A stretch of DNA of 64,000 nucleotides from an uncultured Cellvibrio sp. (lineage in GTDB: Bacteria > Pseudomonadota > Gammaproteobacteria > Pseudomonadales > Cellvibrionaceae). The stretch lies in assembly GCA_946480695.1 (NCBI GenBank), contig CAMLKG010000017.1, positions 32,778 through 96,777 of the forward strand. Reading direction: 5' to 3'. Positions 58,701-64,000 of this stretch are shown in pieces. The translations under genes and the position numbers were made by a program. The notes beneath the pieces were generated by a model. That model saw only the letters and a list, made by a program, of their open reading frames with translations, ran no database searches and was not told the origin of the DNA. The first letter of the stretch is position 1; each line of letters begins with the position of its first letter.

Positions 58701-60135
58701 CAGTTCCATTGTTGAATGGAAGCGCTACATAGCCGGCGCCGTATATACGGTTCGTACGATAAATGGAGCTGTTGAAAAAACTAACAAATCGTTTGTATTT
58801 AATGATCACCTTGGTTCATTGGACGTTGTGACGGATGCAGCTGGCAAAATTACACACAGCGCAAGCTTCGATGCGTGGGGTGCGCGTCGTAATGGGGAAA
58901 ATTGGACAAGCGCATTTTCAGCCAGCAGCATTTCGTTAACCGGCTTCGATTATTCATTAACCCAACGTGGATATACAGGCCACGAAATGCTGGATGATCA
59001 TGGGCTCATCCACATGAATGGACGAATTTATGATGCGAAGCTTGCTCGCTTCTTACAAGCGGATCCATTCATTCAGGCTGCAACGGACACGCAAAGTTAT
59101 AACCGTTATTCCTATGTCATGAATAATCCGCTAAATAAATCAGATCCAAGCGGATTTTTTTGGAAGAAATTGTGGAACGAACTTAAGCCATATGTCGGTG
59201 CGATAGTCACCATTGCGTTAATATCAACAGGCATGTTCGCTCCCTTAGCTGGCATGATAGGCGGTGCTATTGGCGGCCTGGCGAATGGTGGGGGTTTGGC
59301 CGGTATGGTACAGGGCATGGCATTTGGTGCTTTTAGCGGGGCGTTTGGGGGAATCGGCAACATCTACGGTCGGTTTATGGCCCAGGGTATGTTGGGTGGT
59401 ATGCAAAGCGTTATGGCCGGGGGGAAATTCGGTCATGGGTTTTTCTCCGCAGGCATTGGCGGTTTGGGTGGAGGAAACGGCTACTCCGTACAAAGTTTTG
59501 TTCAAAGCGCGGTGCTCGGTGGTGTAGCTTCTGAAATTACCGGTGGAAAATTTAAGAATGGTGCTGCTTCGGCTGCGTTCAGTTATGCGATGTCATGGGC
59601 AGCTAGTAAAATAGGGCCGGGAGGAACCATCTATGAAATCGAAGGTGATCCAAACGCTATTGATGGAATACCTGATGACCCAGAAAAAACTTACCAAGAA
59701 GGGCTGGCACTAGCCAAAGACAATCCGCATGTTGATGGAGCGGATCGGGCTACCTATGTTGATAAAATTAAACTTGGAAAATGTGTCAATGTAGATAAAT
59801 GCACACAGACAAAATATTTCACATCTAATGCTGAGGCGAAGGACTTTATGCTGAATAACAAAGGATGGACTCAGATATTGGGTGAATATAGCAACGGTAG
59901 CATTTGGATATATCGAGGTGCAACCGCATCCTCAACACATTATTTTCAGGATACGGTAAGTTCTCTGCGCCGTAGCTCCAGAATAGGTTGTGGATGTATG
60001 AGTGTGTCAGGGGCTGAAAATGTACTAATAACGCTGGCACATGAAGGAGGGCATTTTTCTGGTCTTGGGCACACAAATGACCTTTACATTAGGGAGAGAT
60101 ATGCCCTTGAACATAAAAGAGGTCTTGGTCTATGA
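52774..60135 (+). CDS. Giant secreted SpvB/RHS-repeat protein with C-terminal HExxHxxGxxH tip (putative polymorphic toxin)
   Basis: 2453 residues. Signal peptide (1-25), FG-GAP-like D-x-D-x-D loops (about 30-45 and 170-190), SpvB-type domain (about 225-330, with VAGVSPKISINYSS), seven or so FG-GAP/VCBS repeats (about 530-935, e.g. DFNGDGRQDF), YD/RHS repeats (about 1270-2050) and the RHS core (about 2064-2127: GRIYDAKLARFLQADPF, RYSYVMNNPLNKSDPSG). A Gly/Ala-rich hydrophobic linker (about 2150-2283) precedes the variable tip. The tip ends with H2423-E-G-G-H-F-S-G-L-G-H2433, a zinc-protease motif; no Met-turn is obvious in the 20 residues after it. GGAG precedes the ATG. The stop overlaps the next start (ATGA). 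Base composition is more AT-rich than the flagellar and metabolic genes. Confidence 0.9.
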   Translation: MLAFLTRIIGVVVGLFLLAFPALGAEVKADNYDIYFGDIDSDGDDDFYFHQKPWYLILHGEIATPIQVQNNFTIRNNGGIYSSPAVFSLTDVDLLTRVTSGSLKKAIWNQDVFLIAQGNGSNTLLIRGAYASSPALLLKSYSSSAYPTVAATYSTASYRGISDRNITLRVMDVNGDDIDDVVLGNFGSVDGEYAYLADGNNVHGQLMTISPGVTAGNGALVGSIAGQFRVDESGSATYSIPISVPQGVAGVSPKISINYSSQDGSGLVGYGASIAGLGAISRCRQTLLQDGEAKPITWSGEDRFCLNGQRLMLVVGASYGAVGSVYKTEIDSFVSVTAVGGVAGTPDYFEVEAKDGSKTIYGGTQDAKLLYSTKVVHWAQSRFEDNMGNRIDFSYEGDYLTGHRIKTIYYAYPTPGTSSGHNASLEFSYTQRSDISQSYGSGGLYLKSTNILTSVRSYNGTNIFRKYNFFYNEAAYSSLDNLSRLTSVEECTSDSSTSCYPRTQFTWGYKTVGFNSSATAELDELPSKLKDYRFMDFNGDGRQDFLWVSGTGTSRKIEYGAINRYSSGGIQKQSFSGNVQYLTYNNMVDDPEAELELAIVDYNNDGRQDVAVCRPLSATGYECASWDLYLSVPNNSGGWNLSSSKITLPFTHRKVMFGDVNSDGLLDAYEYTASRIYPGQKVSNASVGSNIYYSFSSSFISVGLTGTPAVPVSSFPSNAPAPGARQRTFEYRQATLGDVNGDGQMDVMVPATTSTPGCTVYYGSITDICHDSSGGYTSDSRVVELFVYLKSGNSFVYSENYKSRIGSTTYNDPANVYKNIKYRTQDINNDGLSDLILSGIIDWTYRLNTGAGYSNEGLLTNITSSIYATKSVELFDYNQDGYLDVMWQDKQNSKLKLRIWNRATNSMGPDSDILSSMPSTSSYSFGDMTGDGFVDLIQIKDNMDISIYNGYGNANSLDKVYQITDGNNRKINIAYGSLANSAHYTTLYGVNTVTTTDSNYCASWIYPAPCTPPTIYTLDSAGFYSQLNRPFGAAFEAENPAPVLELLTPTYVVAQVSESAPTASAPSGQARVTYHYHHARLQAGGRGYLGFEKISTIDQQTGIKTETTYHQDWPFIGSPKSTVVKTKEGHKLSESTTVWAKVADSGNSRVYRVMQDKVTETSYALSNNGAAQGNSLQTITTDTDYDSYGNVTKLEVITSGQSNTSTKTTVNTYPADAWLLRMGRLDTSTTTTVRNNNSTVVRSAKFEYYGRSESWPGMLKKEIVEPGDSQLVTEYEYDSVGNKRITRKTANVKPGVSQTRKTEVIYDASKRFIETTKDSLGNVTSGVLSRHPIYGTPTQIRDANGVITNIELNTDGTERVRWDASGAGVITERAYCGTGVSCPNHARIRVITKISGGGKTTEYLDVVGRAVRSSKVMFDGRESHVDTEYDLLGRIARKSEPYFANETIYWSTFAYDLVNRPTSLTAPDGTLTTTTYSGYTTTITADAGASGKKLTRTELRNSFGNLATVTDHLGGTISYGYDALGNLTSATTTASGKTVTVKICYDKFGRKIAMHDPDKGGFLGNAAQSCATVETYLDQPASAKLSGWWFYKYNDFGELIEQSDTKRQVNTMEYDALGRMVKRTDRRADNSVETHTRWYYDRYLGEANARPETQLKLTAVVSSYGTINESCGGANYCQTYLYDSSSRVTDTVTYLPNDNVGYVNSVRYDYAGRAYKHYDALNGVVQTSGTRTYFNPNGYVQQVNDIATGDVLQKTLSMNARGQIKEELRNNGSAGSTVYTYDNATGRLTNQTTNLAGVLIPIQNVTYNWDALGNLNYRWNQSGNLTANGSTAKKDLRESFCYDGLNRLIKSYVGNLAGTCNLSADQQDQEYDGLGNIIRKVGIGTYTYSGKGPHAVTSTSSTGSYGYDDNGNQISGAGRTITYSTYDQPLRIVSSSATTDFKYGPDRARFERKDVKGGKTIFTHYLGNVERIQQSGSSIVEWKRYIAGAVYTVRTINGAVEKTNKSFVFNDHLGSLDVVTDAAGKITHSASFDAWGARRNGENWTSAFSASSISLTGFDYSLTQRGYTGHEMLDDHGLIHMNGRIYDAKLARFLQADPFIQAATDTQSYNRYSYVMNNPLNKSDPSGFFWKKLWNELKPYVGAIVTIALISTGMFAPLAGMIGGAIGGLANGGGLAGMVQGMAFGAFSGAFGGIGNIYGRFMAQGMLGGMQSVMAGGKFGHGFFSAGIGGLGGGNGYSVQSFVQSAVLGGVASEITGGKFKNGAASAAFSYAMSWAASKIGPGGTIYEIEGDPNAIDGIPDDPEKTYQEGLALAKDNPHVDGADRATYVDKIKLGKCVNVDKCTQTKYFTSNAEAKDFMLNNKGWTQILGEYSNGSIWIYRGATASSTHYFQDTVSSLRRSSRIGCGCMSVSGAENVLITLAHEGGHFSGLGHTNDLYIRERYALEHKRGLGL
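59224..59624 (+). repeat. RHS tip linker, copy 1 of a direct repeat
   Basis: Encodes the Gly-rich linker of the giant RHS protein. It is repeated at 60754-61145. Bases 59347-59499 are identical to 60868-61020 (153 of 153), while the flanks differ by scattered substitutions, a 3-base and a 12-base indel. Confidence 0.95.
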
Positions 60136-60581
60136 AAAACATATTAGTTCTTATCCTTTTTATGGCTACAAATGGGTTTGCCCTTTCCATTGATCAAAAA
60201 GTTGATTTGAATAAAAAAATTGTAACCTTCTCAAGTTTTGAAGAGGCAAAAAATAAGGGTGTAATTAATGGAAAGTTTTATGGGAATGAAAGCGAGAAGT
60301 ATTTTGAAAAAATAAAATTGACTGGAGATTTTTCTAATCTTTCCGATAGATGTTCGGTCAAGGGATCAGTTATGGGATATAGGGATATTGAAGCCCCCCT
60401 GTTTATTAACTCATTGCCTGTAGTTTCTGCAAATGAATTTCAGAGCATTCTGTATTCATTAAATTATATGTATGCAACATCTATTAACTTGGTTATTGAA
60501 TTTTCCAAAGAGTGTAAAAAGGACGAGAATTTTCCTGATGTTATTGTGATTCAACAACGGGAAGAAATTGGAGATAAGTAA
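60132..60581 (+). CDS. Putative immunity protein of the RHS tip 1 (exported, unrecognised)
   Basis: 149 residues. A signal peptide is visible (MKNILVLILFMATNGFALS), so the protein probably acts in the periplasm. The mature part has Cys at about 74 and 129 and no motif I recognise. The ATG overlaps the RHS stop codon (ATGA), which implies coupled translation and is typical of toxin-immunity pairs. Very AT-rich with A-ending codons. The immunity role is inferred from position only. Confidence 0.7.
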   Translation: MKNILVLILFMATNGFALSIDQKVDLNKKIVTFSSFEEAKNKGVINGKFYGNESEKYFEKIKLTGDFSNLSDRCSVKGSVMGYRDIEAPLFINSLPVVSANEFQSILYSLNYMYATSINLVIEFSKECKKDENFPDVIVIQQREEIGDK

Positions 60582-60655
60582 ATATAACAGAGAAAGCCCC
60601 CCCACCCCCCCTACGCGTTGCTGGTTGGGGGATTTGTTTTTTTCCTAGCCGCTTT
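60582..60655 (+). repeat. C-run/G-run hairpin module after pair 1
   Basis: Contains TATAACAGA-AAAG, a run of C, GCTGGTTGGGGG, then GATTTGTTTTTTT. A matching module sits after pair 2 at 62121-62182. The C-run/G-run can pair and a T run follows, so it may also terminate transcription. Confidence 0.65.
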
Positions 60656-60750
60656 GTGAAGCGTAAGCAACTAACCAACCCCACTGTACCTACGCCGAAT
60701 GTTTACCGTTAGCCTACAGCCTCCCTTGCTAACCAGAAGCTTTATGAAAG

Positions 60751-61710
60751 GTGTCGACGGGCGTGTTCGCTCCCTTTGCAGCTGGCATGATAGATGGCGC
60801 TATTGGCGGTCTGGCGAATGGCGGTGGTTTGGCTGGCATGGTGCAGGGCATGGCATTCGGGGCTTTCGGGGGAATCGGCAACATCTACGGTCGGTTTATG
60901 GCCCAGGGTATGTTGGGTGGTATGCAAAGCGTTATGGCCGGGGGGAAATTCGGTCATGGGTTTTTCTCCGCAGGCATTGGCGGTTTGGGTGGAGGAAACG
61001 GCTACTCCGTACAAAGTTTTTTTCAAAGCGCGGTGCTTGGTGGCGTTGCTTCTGAAATTACTGGTGGGAAATTTAAGAATGGTGCTGCTTCGGCTGCGTT
61101 TATGTATGCAGTTAGTATGGGGATTAGTAAGTTTGGGCCGGGCGGCAGTGGCACGGAAGAAGTTGAAGGTCTGACTTATCAAAATAGTGGTGAAGCTGAT
61201 ATTCCAGACGAATTGCTCAGGGACAATATTCGCTTGGGCGCTAATGGTAACCCTATTCTTGATCTATCTGTAAGTATTTCCGGTGCCGATGGTACAGCTA
61301 ATGCCCGCGAAAAGTTTATTGAAAAAGTTAATGGTTCTCATGTTGGCAAAAGAACAGGCTTTTGGAAATGGAAAAAAGGCACCGAAACAGCATTAACGGT
61401 TAATCTCACCGAGTACCATGGTGTAGGTGAGGGAGATATACATATAGTTAGCAGAGAAGAAATGATAAATAGAAACCAGGCCTCTATTGCGGCTTTCAAG
61501 AAAAACCCGCAGATGTGTATGTCTGCTTGTACTGCCAAAGAACGCAATTGGATGGCCATTCACAATACATCCATACCATCTTATGCTATGTTGCATGAAG
61601 TGTTTCATGCTTATGGCATCCGCCATAGAACGAGTGGGCTTATGCATAAGAATGGAGGAAATTTGCGTTGGAATGATGTGCAAAATCTTCGGGAATTGTA
61701 TTTCCCTTAA
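60751..61710 (+). CDS. Orphan RHS C-terminal tip with HExxHxxGxxH and Met-turn-like motif
   Basis: 319 residues from a GTG at 60751 that has only a poor ribosome-binding site; it may be a silent cassette rather than an expressed gene. Residues 2-132 repeat the RHS linker of the giant protein. The rest (about 133-319) is a different domain ending in M-L-H282-E-V-F-H286-A-Y-G289-I-R-H292, followed by S-G-L-M298-H. This is the metzincin zinc motif plus a likely Met-turn. It has no RHS core, so it cannot be a full RHS toxin without recombining with the upstream gene. A small lipoprotein gene follows. Confidence 0.8.
   Translation: MSTGVFAPFAAGMIDGAIGGLANGGGLAGMVQGMAFGAFGGIGNIYGRFMAQGMLGGMQSVMAGGKFGHGFFSAGIGGLGGGNGYSVQSFFQSAVLGGVASEITGGKFKNGAASAAFMYAVSMGISKFGPGGSGTEEVEGLTYQNSGEADIPDELLRDNIRLGANGNPILDLSVSISGADGTANAREKFIEKVNGSHVGKRTGFWKWKKGTETALTVNLTEYHGVGEGDIHIVSREEMINRNQASIAAFKKNPQMCMSACTAKERNWMAIHNTSIPSYAMLHEVFHAYGIRHRTSGLMHKNGGNLRWNDVQNLRELYFP
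60754..61145 (+). repeat. RHS tip linker, copy 2 of a direct repeat
   Basis: Repeat of 59224-59624, with an identical run of 153 bases at 60868-61020. It gives a long homology tract through which the second tip could replace the first. Confidence 0.95.
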
Positions 61711-61730
61711 TTAAGTATTAGGCATGTTTC

Positions 61731-62114
61731 ATGAAAAAGCTTTGCGTAATCATATTTATGTTTATGGTTTCATTTGGCTGCTCTTTTAGTAAAGATACCA
61801 AAACAGCAAATATTACTGATAAGGTATCAGAACAAGAGATTGGCTTAATTTGGATGGCATACTCTTCGGTAAATCCAAGGAGTAAGAGCAGAAGAAAAGT
61901 TGAAGTAGAAAAATGTACACAAGAGATAATTGATTTTTACAAAAGGGATGCTTTTTATTCCAAGATCCTGGGTGATTTTTCTGCATGCGATTTTTTGCTA
62001 AATGATTACACCGATTCTACATGCCCCAGTAGTAGGTTGGTTATCAAGAAGTGTGATACTGAATTGAAATGTAAATATGAATTCAGTGAAGTAGACTTGG
62101 GGACTTGCGAATGA
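61731..62114 (+). CDS. Putative immunity lipoprotein for RHS tip 2
   Basis: 127 residues. A lipobox is present (MVSFGC, Cys17), so the product is probably an anchored lipoprotein. The mature part has six further cysteines (EKCTQEI, SACDF, STCPSS, KKCDTELKC, LGTCE), suggesting disulfides. It starts 20 bases after the orphan tip. No similarity to the first candidate immunity protein is apparent. AT-rich. Role inferred from position. Confidence 0.68.
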   Translation: MKKLCVIIFMFMVSFGCSFSKDTKTANITDKVSEQEIGLIWMAYSSVNPRSKSRRKVEVEKCTQEIIDFYKRDAFYSKILGDFSACDFLLNDYTDSTCPSSRLVIKKCDTELKCKYEFSEVDLGTCE

Positions 62115-62120
62115 AGGGCT

Positions 62121-62182
62121 AATTATATAACAGACAAAGTCCCCCCGGGCCAGAAGCTGGTTGGGGGGGGCTTAGCGGCTTA
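62121..62182 (+). repeat. C-run/G-run hairpin module after pair 2
   Basis: TATAACAGA-AAAG, CCCCCC, an inner CCAG-AAG-CTGG stem, then GGTTGGGGGGGG, then CTTAGCGGCTT. It matches the order and words of the module at 60582-60655. Confidence 0.65.
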
Positions 62183-62212
62183 TGGCTGACCTGTGGCAAG
62201 AAAAGGCAAAAC

Positions 62213-62618
62213 ATGAGTTACGAAACATTGGATGTGATAGCGGATGCATATATCCCGGTTTTGTGGGAGTTTTCCTGGTTGGTTTGGTGGGAGGTTATAC
62301 AACAAATCATATCGATTAGTGATTGTTAATTTTTTGTTTTTTGCCGTTCTTTTGGCTATTTCCTACGGCATTATGTTTATCGATAGTGCGGTAGGAATAT
62401 TCCCAGCGATTAAACTTGATTACAGTACCCACACGGCTGTAGCTTTTTCCCTGGTGTATGCGTTGTGCTTGCTGTTGGCTAACCAATGGAAAATTATCAT
62501 TTCCTCAATTCTTGGGTATACAGGGTTGCTGTATCGGCGCTATCACACGATAGCGGATGTGGTTGTTACAGCAGCAGTAATATCCGTATTTGCATTGGGC
62601 TTTTTTTTGGTGATTTAA
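62213..62618 (+). pseudogene. PAP2-like membrane protein gene, apparently frameshifted
   Basis: An ATG at 62213 with AAGG upstream starts MSYETLDVIADAYIPVLWEF and hydrophobic residues, but stops at about 62327. The frame that overlaps it (open from 62244 to 62618) continues with hydrophobic helices (VNFLFFAVLLAISYGIMF), DYSTHTAVAFSL and YHTIADV, which resemble the T-H-T-A and H-x-x-x-D parts of PAP2-type phosphatases. The two frames look like two halves of one protein of about 135 residues with a single indel at roughly 62285-62325. If the 62244 start is used instead, a 124-residue protein remains. Assignment to PAP2 is tentative. Confidence 0.5.
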
Positions 62619-62750
62619 CACCATATAGAAAAGTAACACGTTTAGGTTTTATACACATAGATTTAAAAGGTGGTATTTAAAATACTGTGTCATTTCTTTC
62701 TACTGTCTAAAGAAGTGGCTAATGCCAATACCAATATTCCCTGCTTCGAT

Positions 62751-62935
62751 ATGGAAGCCGCCGTTCAAGCACTGCGCGAAGGCCAAGATCGCACCGGCAA
62801 GAACGGTATTCTAACCAACTTATTGAGCAACTCACCGAAGCCGTCATGCAAGGTGAGCTGGAGCAGCATTTGACGGAAAGCAAGACACCGAACCGCAAAA
62901 TGGCTCAACCAAATAAGGGGCATGGATACGCGGTA
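62751..62935 (+). pseudogene. IS256-family transposase remnant (N-terminal fragment, frameshifted)
   Basis: M-E-A-A-V-Q-A-L-R-E-G-Q-D-R-T-G-K-N-G-I and then, in another frame, Q-L-T-E-A-V-M-Q-G-E-L-E-Q-H-L-T match the conserved start of IS256-type (Mutator-like) transposases. A one-base shift falls near 62820. The catalytic part is missing. It shows that a transposable element once entered the cassette region. Confidence 0.78.
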
Positions 62936-62996
62936 TAAAATTTATAGTGAAGGAATATGGCGTAGCGGAACCAGTTGGATAAAGTGAGGGTATGAT

Positions 62997-63518
62997 ATGA
63001 GACATTTTTGTATAGTGCTGATAATATTTTGGATGCCTGCTTTTTGTGCTGCAAATGAAAGGGGTATTCCACTTTCAGAGGCATTTAACAAAAGTTCAAT
63101 TATCGCGGTAGTTGTTAAAATTGGTGGGCGAGTTAACTGTACTTCCTTTGCTGAGATGCCGTTGGAAGAAAGTTGTTTTGGGGAGTTTATTAGCAAAGAC
63201 GTGCAAAAGTTCAATGAAAAAGAATTGAAGGAGGAGCTATTAGTAATTAAAGTTTTAAGAGGGAATTTAAATCCAAAGGATATCTTGAAAGTTGATTACA
63301 TGGATATCGGTGATTATCGTGGATTGAGATTCGGTGTACCATATTTAATTTTTTTTCATAAAAAAATAAAAAAATTATATTACGAACCTTGTGACGTTGT
63401 TGAATATAAGCGTATATCCCAAGAGCTGGACAGAAGTCCTGACGTGGACGCTTTCATAGACAAAATAAGCGATATGCCTGTTTTTAATTGCCCAACTTTG
63501 GAGGTGCATGTCCCTTAG
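62997..63518 (+). CDS. Exported protein of unknown function, possible TIMP/NTR-like fold
   Basis: 173 residues from the ATG at 62997 with GAGGG about 6 bases upstream. A signal peptide is evident (MRHFCIVLIIFWMPAFCAAN). The mature part follows a pattern seen in bacterial TIMP/NTR-like proteins: S-S-I-I-A-V-V-V-K-I early, an L-L-V-I-K-V-L-R-G strand, D-I-L-K-V-D-Y, then G-V-P-Y-L-I-F-F-H and a late C. Cysteines at about 43, 59, 137 and 166 could form disulfides. It could be an immunity protein left from a lost tip, or an unrelated envelope protein. Fold assignment is by eye only. Confidence 0.65.
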   Translation: MRHFCIVLIIFWMPAFCAANERGIPLSEAFNKSSIIAVVVKIGGRVNCTSFAEMPLEESCFGEFISKDVQKFNEKELKEELLVIKVLRGNLNPKDILKVDYMDIGDYRGLRFGVPYLIFFHKKIKKLYYEPCDVVEYKRISQELDRSPDVDAFIDKISDMPVFNCPTLEVHVP

Positions 63519-63915
63519 TTACTTCTTTTTTACGGCGTTTTTCAAGCTGTTGTCGCGTCAGCTTTTAAATTGTACTAGCTTCGATTTGATCTGACAGTAA
63601 CCAGTTTTTACACGTGCCTGTCAGATTAGATCTTAACTGGATATTTCCTTCATCCAAATCATCCTCCCGTTGGCAATGTTTCCAGCGACGTTCGACCGCA
63701 ACACATCTTTCCTAGATGAGCACTTCAATATTGTAGTATTCAGGATTAGGTAATAAGTAATACGGCTGGATTTGTATTGTTTCTGATCAATTGTAACGAC
63801 TCGTAGCGCCAGCTTCGACGCCCGGGAGCTGGGCACGGCGGAGAGATTGTGAAGCGTGGTTTGTTACGACGAGCTTGGCCATCAGGCTTTAGCGCGTCCT
63901 GATCCACCGCGGGTT
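63519..63915. other. Non-coding accessory gap
   Basis: About 400 bases without a convincing gene. The only structure seen is the inverted repeat at 63583-63632. A 67-codon minus-strand frame has no recognised similarity and no clear start signal. Confidence 0.5.
63583..63632. repeat. Imperfect inverted repeat, possible mobile-element end
   Basis: GATTTGATCTGACAG and CTGTCAGATTAGATC match at 13 of 15 positions as inverted copies, 20 bases apart. A shorter CCAGTT/AACTGG pair overlaps. It might be an insertion-sequence end or a hairpin; no transposase is adjacent. Confidence 0.4.
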
Positions 63916-64000
63916 ACCGACCACGAAAATGCTGGATGATCATGACTCATCCACATGAATGGACGAATTTATGATGCGAAGCTTGCTCGCTTCTTACAAG
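63916..64000 (+). pseudogene. Third RHS core fragment, running off the right edge
   Basis: Bases from about 63921 repeat the RHS core near 58980-59060 (encoding ...MLDDHGLIHMNGRIYDAKL...). Compared with that copy there is one extra A (GAAAATG for GAAATG) and one missing base (CATGACTC for CATGGGCTC), so the frame shifts and is then restored. No upstream RHS repeats join it. It is probably the start of another orphan tip cassette outside the window. Confidence 0.85.

Noticed and set aside
59245..59505. Minus-strand frame inside the RHS linker, repeated at 60742-61182
   Set aside because: It appears twice only because the linker is duplicated; it has no start signal and no domain.
62670..62873. 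67-codon frame as an independent gene
   Set aside because: Its recognisable part is the start of an IS256-type transposase that continues in another frame, so it is a remnant.
63633..63836. 67-codon minus-strand frame near the right edge
   Set aside because: No ribosome-binding site, no recognised similarity, and it lies in a degraded intergenic region.

Overview
The window looks like a chromosomal segment of a Cellvibrio-like gammaproteobacterium (Cellvibrionaceae or a close Pseudomonas-related lineage). The inference rests on a Pseudomonas-type flagellar gene order with sigma-54 and sigma-28 promoters, pseudomonad-style housekeeping clusters (ppiB-lpxH; tmk, holB, pilZ, tatD; acnB), and polysaccharide/trehalose enzymes (GH37 trehalase, secreted GH9 glycosidase). 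No rRNA, CRISPR array or replication origin was seen; one tRNA-Arg(CCT) is present.

Layout. (1) 1-4633: a truncated rsmE, a small Cys-containing protein, a trehalase, an acidic low-complexity protein, exonuclease III and tRNA-Arg. (2) 4685-33677: a flagellar/chemotaxis island. flgA, flgM and flgN lie on the minus strand; cheV-cheR, flgBCDE, flgFGHIJKL, fliT-like, flagellin 1, flaG, flagellin 2, a membrane sensor kinase-like protein, fliD and a CMP-sugar synthetase-like gene lie on the plus strand. Readable sigma-54 sites precede flgB, flgF, flagellin 2 and fliD; readable sigma-28 sites precede flgM, cheV, flagellin 1 and fliD. This gives a tiered scheme: sigma-54 for hook-basal body genes, sigma-28 (held by FlgM) for late genes. 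FlgE, FlgK, FlgL, FliD and both flagellins are much longer than enterobacterial versions and carry enlarged central, surface-exposed regions. (3) 33753-52653: metabolism and maintenance: acnB, an SMP-30-like lipoprotein, a DUF1289-type protein, miaE, GH9, a small membrane protein, lpxH-ppiB, tmk, a TraF-like outer-membrane protein, an rluA-type synthase, holB, pilZ, tatD, dimeric dUTPase, a Cys-cluster protein, a flavoprotein disulfide reductase and mdh.

(4) 52774-64000: an AT-richer accessory region. It starts with a 2453-residue secreted SpvB/RHS-repeat protein whose variable C-terminal tip ends in a zinc-protease motif HExxHxxGxxH. Its stop overlaps the start of a small exported protein (ATGA), the expected toxin-immunity arrangement. 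A displaced second tip follows. It shares 153 identical bases with the first tip's linker, carries an unrelated domain that also ends in HExxHxxGxxH plus a Met-turn-like SGLMH, and is followed by its own small lipoprotein. Each pair is followed by a related C-rich/G-rich hairpin. Beyond these lie a frameshifted PAP2-like gene, an IS256-type transposase remnant, an exported protein with a possible TIMP/NTR-like pattern, and at the right edge a third stretch of RHS core sequence. I read this as an RHS locus with orphan tip cassettes, both protease-type. It is the most interesting part of the window.
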